This document shows positions 1 through 5,824 of a stretch of DNA of 38,770 nt, one piece after another. Numbering within the stretch: position 1 is the stretch's first letter; every line of letters begins with the position of its first letter. The stretch is from an uncultured Clostridia bacterium (lineage in GTDB: Bacteria > Bacillota > Clostridia > Oscillospirales > Acutalibacteraceae): positions 1 through 38,770 of the forward strand of contig CALWIZ010000025.1 of assembly GCA_944380885.1 (NCBI GenBank), written 5' to 3'. The notes below the pieces were generated by a model. That model was not told the DNA's origin and searched no databases. It saw only the letters and a program-made list of their open reading frames with translations. The position numbers and the translations under genes are program-made.

Positions 1-32
1 CTGCGGTCTCGGCTACCGCCTCGGTCGGTGCT

Positions 33-66
33 TCTGCGCTTTGCGCAGAGGTCTCCACCGGAGACC
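33..66. other. Two tandem perfect hairpins, possible origin of transfer
   Basis: Seen: two adjacent perfect inverted repeats, each with a 7-bp stem and 3-nt loop. The first is TCTGCGC/GCGCAGA at 33-49. The second is GGTCTCC/GGAGACC at 50-66. They lie just past the 3' end of the Cys-rich VLP gene, where a relaxase gene usually follows in related mobile elements; the window edge cuts that off. Inference: stacked hairpins beside a mobilization gene resemble an oriT. A plain terminator is less likely because no T-tract follows on either strand. Confidence 0.4.
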
Positions 67-83
67 CGCACCCTGAAACCTGA

Positions 84-443
84 TTAGGGAAGCACCGCCC
101 GTTTCCTGCGCTGGCGCTCGGCGGCTTTCTTACGCTTTTGGACGGCGGCACAGTTTGGGCAGTAGCGCTGGTTCTTTGCCTTTGGTACGAAGAATGACTT
201 GCAGATTTTGCATCTCTTTTGATGGCTTGGCTGCATGATCTCGGCAAACAGCTCCCTGTCTGCAGGAAGGACTGCGTTTTTGAAATAGTTGCAGTAGATC
301 CCGTACCGGCTGATGCACTGGACACAGGAATGTTCCTCGCCGTTGTCCAGCAGCAGGCAGCTGCCATCTACATAGTTGCAGCAGAGCTTTTTGATGAGGG
401 CGTTAATCTTCTTTGACTGCTTTGGCGTGATTTTTATGACCAT
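84..443 (-). CDS. Cysteine-rich VLP domain protein
   Basis: A 119-residue basic protein resembling the Cys-rich VLP family found next to relaxase genes in Firmicutes conjugative and mobilizable elements. Seen: an N-terminal lysine-rich helix. Cysteine clusters follow: CCNYVDGSC, then CVQC, then CNYF in the middle. The C-terminal half has CKICKSFFVPK and YCPNC, which look like a zinc ribbon, and the tail is very basic (KRKKAAERQRRKR). The ATG at 443 is preferred over GTG at 452 because GGAGG lies about 8 nt upstream of the ATG. Its molecular role is not known; nucleic-acid binding is an inference from the zinc-ribbon-like cysteines and basic tail. It marks this end of the window as mobile-element DNA. 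Confidence 0.8.
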   Translation of the reverse strand: MVIKITPKQSKKINALIKKLCCNYVDGSCLLLDNGEEHSCVQCISRYGIYCNYFKNAVLPADRELFAEIMQPSHQKRCKICKSFFVPKAKNQRYCPNCAAVQKRKKAAERQRRKRAVLP

Positions 444-583
444 GATTTTCACCTCCTCACGATTTGATGATCCATTGATTTACAAAGCCTGCTGTTTTCT
501 CCAAATGCTGTTCCTGCCCCCGTCAGGCGGTGTCGCAAAGTCATATCCCATTCGGATCGTTATTCAATTTTCAAGGTACAACG

Positions 584-1056
584 AAAAGGCCTTTCACTTA
601 TTCCCACTGGGTGAACTCAAATTCCAACCCTAAACGGAAAAATATTTTCGAATTTGAAAATCCCTCTCACTTATTTGCACAAAGGGTATCCAAATGCACA
701 CCCATTTTTGAGGTTTTCTAAGAAAAATTATTATTCGGCAAAAAGCCCTCTCACTTATTTGGAATTGCAAAGCCAAATGACACCCTATTTCACAGAAAAA
801 ATGAGAAAATATTTTTTATCCGGTTGTGGGCGCTTTATTTTGCTTGCCCCGAAAAAGCCTTCTCACTTATTCCCACTGAGAACAGCCAAATGCACACCCT
901 GAATCGCAAAAAATTTTTTATCCCTTCACTTATTTGGAATTGAGAGGTCAAAACGCACCCTGTTTTCACGAAAAATGGCAAAAAATTTTTTTGAAAAGAC
1001 GGTTTGCCTCAAAAACATCCCCTCACTTGTTCCCACTGGCAGAGGGCATTTGGGGA
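584..1056. repeat. Degenerate six-unit repeat array with AT palindromes
   Basis: Six copies of a core TCACTTATT start at 594, 667, 751, 863, 926 and 1023 (the last is TCACTTGTT). Each is preceded by a pyrimidine-rich AAAGCCCTC-like stretch. Most are followed by either CCCACTG or TGGAATTG, and then CAAATGCACACCC or a variant. Between units lie A/T palindromic runs such as AAAAAATTTTTT (near 909 and 983) and GAAAATATTTT (near 640 and 805). Spacing is irregular (63-112 nt). No ribosome site or convincing gene occupies 453-1180, so the ORFs here are not called. On the minus strand the core reads AATAAGTGA, as in the leader of the sigma gene near 13230. Confidence 0.75.
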
Positions 1057-1079
1057 CGTCAATCTCAAAAAGCAAAAAA

Positions 1080-1120
1080 CAGGCAGGAACTCAGCAGCAA
1101 AGCCGCTGAGTTCCTGCCTG
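1080..1120 (-). terminator. 16-bp perfect hairpin, likely terminator
   Basis: CAGGCAGGAACTCAGC (1080-1095) pairs perfectly with 1105-1120 around a 9-nt loop. Read on the minus strand, the stem is followed by TTTTTTGCTTTTTG, a good U-tract. On the plus strand it is followed by A-rich sequence. It therefore fits a minus-strand terminator, although no minus-strand gene lies just to its right, so it may be left over from a rearrangement. Confidence 0.55.
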
Positions 1121-1163
1121 TAAAACGATAAATAAAAAAATTTCAAATTCATCGCCATTTTAC

Positions 1164-1200
1164 TTAAGTTTTCAAAAAAGCCGTGTTACAATGCAGAAAA
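1164..1200 (+). promoter_or_regulatory. Extended -10 promoter of the DFYGR gene
   Basis: An extended -10 (TGTTACAAT, with TACAAT at 1187-1192) lies 29 nt before the start codon; the -35 (TTAAGT, 1164) is poor. The block TTTCAAAAA-GCCGTGTTA...AGAAAA recurs upstream of the gene at 4339 (4287-4317), with about six differences over 31 positions. The two genes may therefore share a promoter type or regulator. Confidence 0.55.
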
Positions 1201-1221
1201 CGAACGAAAGGAGGAAGCAAA

Positions 1222-1428
1222 ATGGCGAACAAAGTGGATATCAAGGATTTTTACGGTCGTGTGATCGGAACGGTCGTTGAAGAAAGCAACGGCGATAAGA
1301 CCATCAAGGACTTCTACGGCAGACCGCTTGGGTACTACAAGAAAAGCAGGGATGTGACCACCGATTTTTACGGTCGTGTTGTTGCGTCCGGCGATCAACT
1401 GGCAATGCTTTTGAACGCAGAAAAATGA
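1222..1428 (+). CDS. Small DFYGR-repeat protein
   Basis: A 68-residue protein built from three repeats of about 20 residues, each with the motif DFYGR followed by a small hydrophobic stretch (residues 9-13, 30-34 and 48-52). A GAAAGGAGG ribosome site lies 6-8 nt upstream of the ATG, so this start is preferred over the upstream in-frame codon at 1183. The repeat pattern (aromatic-Gly-Arg turn, then hydrophobic strand) suggests a small beta-rich fold. It is reminiscent of the 4-fold beta flower proteins, but that link is a guess. There is no signal peptide or membrane segment. It heads the accessory run and is followed after 14 nt by another small gene. Function unknown. Confidence 0.75.
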   Translation: MANKVDIKDFYGRVIGTVVEESNGDKTIKDFYGRPLGYYKKSRDVTTDFYGRVVASGDQLAMLLNAEK

Positions 1429-1442
1429 GAGGAGGATTAAGC

Positions 1443-1592
1443 ATGAAAAAACGATATGAGGTCCATATGGGTGATCCCGGAAAATTGCCGCACATTAGTT
1501 TTATTGTGCAGGCTGAGAATGAATTCGAAGCGGAAAAATTGGCGAATAAGAGGTATCCCAAATTAGAGATTTGTTCCATTAAAGAAAAATAG
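1443..1592 (+). CDS. 49-residue protein, weakly DpnD/PcfM-like
   Basis: The ATG follows GAGAGGAGGATTAAGC, a strong ribosome site, and the gene sits 14 nt after the DFYGR gene, so the two are probably co-transcribed. The protein starts with a basic MKKRYEVHM strand. A central hydrophobic strand (ISFIVQAENE) is followed by a helix (FEAEKLANKRY). A strand-strand-helix pattern with AENEFEAE recalls the short DpnD/PcfM domain of conjugative plasmids, a tentative resemblance only. A 9-bp terminator follows directly. Function unknown. Confidence 0.65.
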   Translation: MKKRYEVHMGDPGKLPHISFIVQAENEFEAEKLANKRYPKLEICSIKEK

Positions 1593-1597
1593 TTATA

Positions 1598-1629
1598 AAA
1601 GACCTCTTGCAAAAATGCGGGAGGTCTTT
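1598..1629. terminator. Terminator after the two small genes
   Basis: AAAGACCTC (1598-1606) pairs perfectly with GAGGTCTTT (1621-1629) around a 14-nt loop. It lies 5 nt after the stop of the 49-residue gene. The T-run is short, so efficiency is uncertain. Confidence 0.7.
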
Positions 1630-1703
1630 ACTAAAAGAATAAACAATTTATTTGTCTTTTTAGATTTTGCAATATACAATTGCCGAAGAGGGGGGCGAGA
1701 ACG

Positions 1704-1781
1704 ATGACAAAAGAGCGGGCGGCAGAAAAATGCAAAAAGCGTATCAACACGCAGGTTTCAATATATTTTGAAAAGCGGTGA
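1704..1781 (+). CDS. 25-residue leader peptide coupled to sigma-like gene
   Basis: A short ORF (MTKERAAEKC... to FEKR) with the strong ribosome site GAGGGGGG 8 nt before its ATG. Its TGA overlaps the GTG start of the next gene in the form GTGA. The next gene has no good ribosome site of its own, so translational coupling is the simple reading. Alternatively the two were one protein split by a frameshift, since the peptide is charged and helical like the beginning of a sigma-type protein. Confidence 0.5.
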   Translation: MTKERAAEKCKKRINTQVSIYFEKR

Positions 1782-2116
1782 TTGAAATGAAAGACTACAT
1801 ATATGTTCATGAAGCGCAGATTCGGCTTCTCGGCGATATATTCGGGAACAAGGCGGTAATAAAAAGCCTGGAAAGCAACCGAAGAAGAACGGAGGCTTCT
1901 ATTCAAAAGGCGCTGATGCGGCTCTCGGAAAAGCAGCGGCTGATGATTTTATATCAATATGGTTTTACAGATGGGAACGCACATACGCCGGAGGAAACCG
2001 CCCTGTATCTCGCTATTCCGCAAAAGGAAGCCGGGCAGATGGGAGCGCTCGCGCTTCGGACTCTGCGAAGTCCACTGTGCTCCAAGGAACTGAAAAATCT
2101 GCTTTCTCTGCTGTAA
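1778..2116 (+). CDS. Sigma region-4-only protein
   Basis: A 112-residue protein whose second half aligns by eye with region 4 of primary sigma factors. Seen: KALMRLSEKQRLMILYQYGF, then TDG..HTPEETA..L.IP (helix-turn-helix), then ALALRTLRSP and a final KELKNLL helix. That is the order seen in RpoD, where the pattern is L..KE..vL..RfGL.dG...TLEEvG, then ALRKLRHP. Regions 1-3, including core-binding region 2, are absent. The start is taken as GTG 1778, coupled to the leader peptide; ATG 1787 is the alternative. It could act at -35 elements or as a regulator that contacts RNA polymerase (inference). Similar sigma-like genes are common in Firmicutes mobile elements. Confidence 0.7.
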   Translation: MIEMKDYIYVHEAQIRLLGDIFGNKAVIKSLESNRRRTEASIQKALMRLSEKQRLMILYQYGFTDGNAHTPEETALYLAIPQKEAGQMGALALRTLRSPLCSKELKNLLSLL

Positions 2117-2144
2117 TGCACCGTTTTTGCCGCACAGAACAGGA

Positions 2145-2150
2145 TATAAT
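2145..2150 (+). promoter_or_regulatory. Candidate -10 box before the 170-residue gene
   Basis: A perfect TATAAT lies 34 nt before the next start codon, in an intergenic gap of 68 nt. No good -35 is seen (TTTTTG at 2124 is 15 nt upstream). This is a plausible internal promoter. Confidence 0.4.
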
Positions 2151-2184
2151 CAATATATAAAAAAATAGAAAGGTCGTAAAGCAA

Positions 2185-2697
2185 ATGGAATACACCTCTG
2201 CAGAAGCAAACAAGCTTTTAAAGAAACTGAACGATGCGCATCAGGCACGGCTTTATGAAGAAGAGCAGTGCAGCACATTTCTTGCCGCTATGGGCGAGGA
2301 GCCGGAATCGCTGCGCCCGGAATATGATTATACCGCCGCGCAGGAAAAGCTGCGTGAGCTGGAAGAAAAAATCATGACGGTAAAGCACGCGATCAATCTT
2401 TTCAATACGACACACACCGTGCCCGGCTTTTCTATGACAATCGACCGGGCGCTGGTCTATCTGCCGTTTCTGTCGGCGCGAGTCAAAAAGCTGGGTGAAA
2501 TGAAAGCACGTCTGCCAAAGGCGCGTGAAAATCACGACCGTTACGACGGTTACGGCAATCTTGTCGATTACCGCCATATAAACTATGACCGTTTTGAAGC
2601 CGCAAAGGATTATGACGCGGCGTTTGACGAGCTGTCCCGTCTGCAAACGGCGTTGGACGCCGTCAACAACAGCGAAAAATTCAGGATCGATATTTAA
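2185..2697 (+). CDS. Coiled-coil protein of unknown function
   Basis: A 170-residue soluble protein, mostly charged helices. An N-terminal helix (SAEANKLLKKLNDAH) is followed by a pair of helices with EKLRELEEKIMTVKHAINLFNTTHTVPGF near residues 54-82. A middle hydrophobic segment (ALVYLPFLSARVKKLGEMKARLPK) comes next, then a YGNLVDYRHINYD turn, and a last helix ends in TALDAVNNSEKFRIDI. The helix-loop pattern with 'IN.FN.T' slightly resembles the DIP1984 family, not enough to assign it. An AAAGG ribosome site lies a little far from the ATG. About 220 nt without a recognised gene follow. Function unknown; cytoplasmic by lack of signal. Confidence 0.7.
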   Translation: MEYTSAEANKLLKKLNDAHQARLYEEEQCSTFLAAMGEEPESLRPEYDYTAAQEKLRELEEKIMTVKHAINLFNTTHTVPGFSMTIDRALVYLPFLSARVKKLGEMKARLPKARENHDRYDGYGNLVDYRHINYDRFEAAKDYDAAFDELSRLQTALDAVNNSEKFRIDI

Positions 2698-2917
2698 GCG
2701 CTTTCCGTCGCTTTTCTTTGCGCAAAATTTCCATGTTTGTGTACAGCGTTTCGGTTTGTTTGAAGTGTTATTTGTTATCGGTTATCCCGAAAGGTATAAG
2801 GCGTTTTTTACAAGCATGATACAAAGAAAGGCGTAAAAACTTTATCCGATGCGGCGGAAGTTCGGTTTCAAGCCGCATGACGATTTTCATCAATACATTT
2901 GAACGGAGGGCTGAAGC

Positions 2918-3367
2918 ATGACCTGCTGTTTTACCGGACACCGGCATTTCCCGTGGGGAGATGATACCGAATCTCCGCATCGGAAAGATTTGTTAGCCGG
3001 GTTGGAAAATGCGGTTGATTGGGCGCTTGTCGAAGGTGTCACGCATTTTATCTGCGGAAATGCCGCGGGCGTGGATACCTGGGCGGCGGAAATGGTGCTG
3101 CAAAAGAAAAAAGCGCATCCGGAAATTTTTCTGGAAATCGCCCTGCCCTTCGCCGGGCACAACGCCGATGAGCCTGCTTGTCAGGCGGTGCAAAGGCAAG
3201 CCGATCTTGTGCATGTCGTCGGTAAGTCCAAGTACAGGAAAGCAGCCTTTTCCGAGCGCAATCGATATATGGTCGACCACAGCGATTTTCTGATTGCCGT
3301 ATACATGGAAAGCCACCCGCGCAGCGGCACGGCAAAAACAATGGAATACGCAAAAGGCAGGGGCTGA
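2918..3367 (+). CDS. SLOG-superfamily (YpsA/DUF1273-type) protein, 3' frameshift
   Basis: A 149-residue protein with the YpsA/DUF1273 pattern of the SLOG (SMF/DprA-LOG) superfamily. SLOG proteins have a Rossmann-like fold thought to bind nucleotides or nucleic acid. Motifs: FTGHRHFPWG (residues 5-14), GVTHFICGNAAGVDTWAAEMVL in the middle, ALPFAGHN, and near the end ERNRYMVDHSDFLIAV and SGTAKTMEYA. GGAGGG lies 9 nt before the ATG. The ORF stops at YAKGRG, before the last strand expected in this family. One extra G in the GGGG run at 3360-3363 would restore a tail LMLIKISV ending at TAA 3388-3390. The gene is therefore probably truncated by a one-base deletion (inference), though the core is intact. 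Confidence 0.8.
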   Translation: MTCCFTGHRHFPWGDDTESPHRKDLLAGLENAVDWALVEGVTHFICGNAAGVDTWAAEMVLQKKKAHPEIFLEIALPFAGHNADEPACQAVQRQADLVHVVGKSKYRKAAFSERNRYMVDHSDFLIAVYMESHPRSGTAKTMEYAKGRG

Positions 3368-3418
3368 TGCTTATCAAAATATCTGTTTAAATTTTGTATG
3401 CTTGGGGAAGCGGTTTTT

Positions 3419-3808
3419 ATGGAAAAGGGAATCTTTTGGGCGCGCAGGGACGCGGACGGAAAAATTGAGCTGCTCACGGTGAAGACACCCTGCGACGAAA
3501 ACGGATCGGCGCTGTGTCCGGTTTGTTATACATCCAAATCCGGCGATAATTTCAATCACAAAGCGGAATGGAAAAAGCTGGACCGCAGCGTCACAAAAGG
3601 ACGCGCCTACAACGCTTATCCGCGCGGGCGTGTTGAGATTAAAAATGGAAAAGTCACGGTCTATGCCAACCCCGTACTTTTGCGGGAAGACATTCGGCTG
3701 TTTATTATACAGACATTTCGGTTGGCTCAAGCCACAGCGCAAGGCAAGGTTCGGTTCTGCGCGGACGGTTCGGCGCATTATCGGTTTTTCACGGAGGAGG
3801 AATTTTGA
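3419..3808 (+). CDS. Hypothetical protein, 129 residues
   Basis: Not recognised. ATG 3419 is preferred over ATG 3398 because GGGGAAG lies about 8 nt upstream. The protein has a short strand-rich start (GIFWARRDADGKIELLTV). A CPVC pair sits near residue 40. The central part is basic (NHKAEWKKLDRSVTKGRAYNAYPRGRVEI). The last third is hydrophobic (PVLLREDIRLFIIQTFRLAQATA) and could be a DNA-binding or packing helix. Its TGA overlaps the ATG of the next gene by one base, so the pair is translationally coupled. Function unknown. Confidence 0.65.
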   Translation: MEKGIFWARRDADGKIELLTVKTPCDENGSALCPVCYTSKSGDNFNHKAEWKKLDRSVTKGRAYNAYPRGRVEIKNGKVTVYANPVLLREDIRLFIIQTFRLAQATAQGKVRFCADGSAHYRFFTEEEF

Positions 3809-4260
3809 TGTTGTACCCTGTTTTTGATTTTTCAGTCTATAGTATCAAAACACCGATCAAAAATATCAAGCATTTCCTGTTTGATTTGAAATGCTGCCGC
3901 GACCGTATACGCAAGGGATACTGCGAAAAGGACGCATGGGATATGGACCGTTGGTTTCTGGAGGTCGTTCCGGGTGTGCTGGACTGTCTGCGGGAGCAAG
4001 TGGATTCTTATCCCTCAAATCTGCCGGACAAACAAGTCTCGGAAAACGGCGGGGCATCCTGCGGCGTTCAAAGCATCTCTTTGGAGGATGACGGCCGCCT
4101 TGCCGAGTGGAAAGGTATCCTAAAGGAAATGGCCGATGCATTCCGCGCCGCCGATAAAAACTGTGTGGATTTCGTTATTTGCCCGACTGAGAAAGCGATT
4201 GCCGAACGGAAACGGGCAATGGCGCTTTTGGACAAGTATTTTGACGACCTTTGGAATTAG
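3808..4260 (+). CDS. Hypothetical protein of phage/mobile-element type
   Basis: A 150-residue protein. ATG 3808 is chosen because GGAGGAGG sits 8 nt upstream and the ATG overlaps the previous stop (TGATG). Seen: an N-terminal hydrophobic stretch; then RIRKGYCEKDAWDMDRWFLEVVPGVLDCLRE; then a polar loop; then W..IL.EM.DAFRAA; and a C-terminal helix ending KYFDDLWN. The pattern of 'rGY...DaWdmD.w', a tryptophan-led helix and a terminal 'DLW' is one I associate with small phage and integrative-element proteins of unknown role. Likely soluble and helical. No catalytic motif seen. Confidence 0.65.
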   Translation: MLYPVFDFSVYSIKTPIKNIKHFLFDLKCCRDRIRKGYCEKDAWDMDRWFLEVVPGVLDCLREQVDSYPSNLPDKQVSENGGASCGVQSISLEDDGRLAEWKGILKEMADAFRAADKNCVDFVICPTEKAIAERKRAMALLDKYFDDLWN

Positions 4261-4286
4261 AAAAAATTTTTGCATTTTATTTGTGA

Positions 4287-4317
4287 TTTCAAAAATGCCG
4301 TGTTATCCTTTAGAAAA
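4287..4317 (+). promoter_or_regulatory. Second copy of the shared promoter block
   Basis: TTTCAAAAATGCCGTGTTAT followed by AGAAAA mirrors the block at 1170-1200. The -10 here is TGTTATCCT (TATCCT at 4304-4309), weaker than its partner. It lies 22 nt before the start codon at 4339. Confidence 0.5.
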
Positions 4318-4338
4318 ATATGATAAAGGAGTTTGATG

Positions 4339-4950
4339 ATGAACATGAACTTTGCCAAAAACACATACCGTGCCTCCATTGACTATGTCACTTCTCTGTT
4401 TGCCGCCACCGGCCGTGACGGCGCGCTTCGCATGCCCAAAAATTTCGGCACGGACGAGGAACAGGACGACGAATTTGACACCTTCAAAATGTCCTGGAAC
4501 AGGGATGATCTGAACATGCTGCTTTCGGAATTTCAAGAGCTGTATGCAGGGCTTTCGGAAATCGCCAAGGTATATGATAAACTGGATAACAATCCGGAGC
4601 TTGTCCGCGATACGCTTGATAATCCCATCCTCTTCGACACCTGGCAGCTCTATCTTCAGCGCCCGCAGTGGTATGGAGAAGAGGATCGCATACTGGACGC
4701 GGCGCTTAAAAAGGAGGCGCAGGCAGAGGAATTATCCGCAGAGGAGGAAAGGTTGCTTGAAAAATACCATAGCGAAGAGCTGCTCGAAAGCGTAAAAAAT
4801 CTCGGTGGCAACTGCTTTGCCTATGATGTGCATATTCACGCACTGCGCCTTTGCGAGCTGATGAGTATCGGTGCACCGAAGATTATTATCGAGCATGAAG
4901 CGCGCTGCCTCATCGGCTGCATGGCGCTCAAGGACTATGCGGTTATATAA
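4339..4950 (+). CDS. Hypothetical protein, 203 residues
   Basis: Not recognised. Three ATGs lie close together (4336, 4339, 4345); 4339 fits best with AAAGGAG 7 nt upstream. The N-terminal third is polar with an acidic patch (TDEEQDDEFDTF). Residues 60-120 are helical (DDLNMLLSEFQELYAGLSEIAKVYDKL) and are followed by a segment rich in Trp, Tyr and Arg (LFDTWQLYLQRPQWYGEEDRI). A charged coiled-coil follows. The C-terminal part, YDVHIHALRLCELMSIGAPKIIIEHEARCLIG, is more hydrophobic and has His and Cys residues but no motif I can name. It carries its own promoter, a paralogue of that of the DFYGR gene. It is likely co-transcribed with the DUF6557-like gene 31 nt downstream. Confidence 0.65.
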   Translation: MNMNFAKNTYRASIDYVTSLFAATGRDGALRMPKNFGTDEEQDDEFDTFKMSWNRDDLNMLLSEFQELYAGLSEIAKVYDKLDNNPELVRDTLDNPILFDTWQLYLQRPQWYGEEDRILDAALKKEAQAEELSAEEERLLEKYHSEELLESVKNLGGNCFAYDVHIHALRLCELMSIGAPKIIIEHEARCLIGCMALKDYAVI

Positions 4951-4981
4951 ATTCCGAAAGCCGGAACAGGAGGTGTAAACA

Positions 4982-5806
4982 ATGAGAACCGTAAGGGAAA
5001 TCCTAAAAGAATCCAATCCGCAGGAGATCGCCGATATTCTGCTGCGGCTGCATCTGAACACGCTGTTTGAGCAGGCCGAGCCGGAGGATACGGTTGCCGA
5101 TATCAGGCGGCTTGTCGGCAAATGGACAAAACGGATAATCTCCAATATTCTGAACGCCGCGCCGCAGAAAGAGGGCTCGTCCTTTGTATTTTTCGCCGTT
5201 CCTGCGGCGGTGGACGGCTCCTGGTGGTTTGGCTACGGCGAGATTGAGGCGGCAATGTGCGAGCAAAGCGAGATTTTGCAGGACGAGCCGAATCCCGAAT
5301 CTTATAGCTGGATGGACCAAACCGACGCCGCCATTGCCGATTCGCTGTTTGCCGAAACGCTTTTGACGGCGGAAAACCGAAGCGAAGTCCTGGCGCATAT
5401 TCTCTGGGACCTCACCTGGTTCGGCGAGACCGACGAGGAGCGCAGGCGCTATTATGACGGTCTTGAAAATGATGCTTACGAGCCGGATGACGAAGAAGAC
5501 GAAGAGGTAGAGCCCATTTCTGAACTAGAGATGCAATTTGAGAAAGATATACGTGGTTTATTTCAGTCATTTATTGACAGAGAGAGCGAACTGGAAGAAG
5601 ACGAGGACGATGATTTTGACCGGAATGCGGAATGGGAGCGTTTTCGGGCAGAGCGGGAAGCCCGCCGGGACGAAAAAGAGGAGAAGCTGAAGCGGGCGAT
5701 CGATCAGGCGGAGCATGCGCGCTATGCATACTGCTTTCAAAGAGAGGTAAGGCTGGTAAAAGCGCTGCTGGAGGAACATACGGCACAACAAAGCGGCGCT
5801 GAATAA
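4982..5806 (+). CDS. DUF6557-like protein with acidic linkers
   Basis: A 274-residue protein; the ATG follows ACAGGAGGTGTAAACA. The N-terminal half resembles the DUF6557 family. It starts with a helix (MRTVREILKESNPQEIADIL), has a strand pair around FVFFAVPAAVDGSWWFGYGEI, and then LAHILWDLTWFGETDEE. That last segment matches the family's 'aHiLWemTf.Gft.ee' signature. Two very acidic stretches (DDEEDEEVEP and ELEEDEDDDFD) and a long charged helix (residues 210-260) make up the C-terminal half. No catalytic residues are evident. The family is uncharacterised and seen in Firmicutes accessory regions. Assignment to the family is by eye. Confidence 0.6.
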   Translation: MRTVREILKESNPQEIADILLRLHLNTLFEQAEPEDTVADIRRLVGKWTKRIISNILNAAPQKEGSSFVFFAVPAAVDGSWWFGYGEIEAAMCEQSEILQDEPNPESYSWMDQTDAAIADSLFAETLLTAENRSEVLAHILWDLTWFGETDEERRRYYDGLENDAYEPDDEEDEEVEPISELEMQFEKDIRGLFQSFIDRESELEEDEDDDFDRNAEWERFRAEREARRDEKEEKLKRAIDQAEHARYAYCFQREVRLVKALLEEHTAQQSGAE

Positions 5807-5824
5807 CCAACGTCGCTTTAAGCA

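Noticed and set aside
584..1056. CRISPR array
   Set aside because: Units are degenerate, spacing varies from 63 to 112 nt, the sequence between units is shared AT palindrome and not unique spacer, and no cas genes are present.
376..1131. Chain of small plus-strand ORFs over the repeat array
   Set aside because: They are translations of the repeat, have no ribosome sites and change frame from unit to unit.
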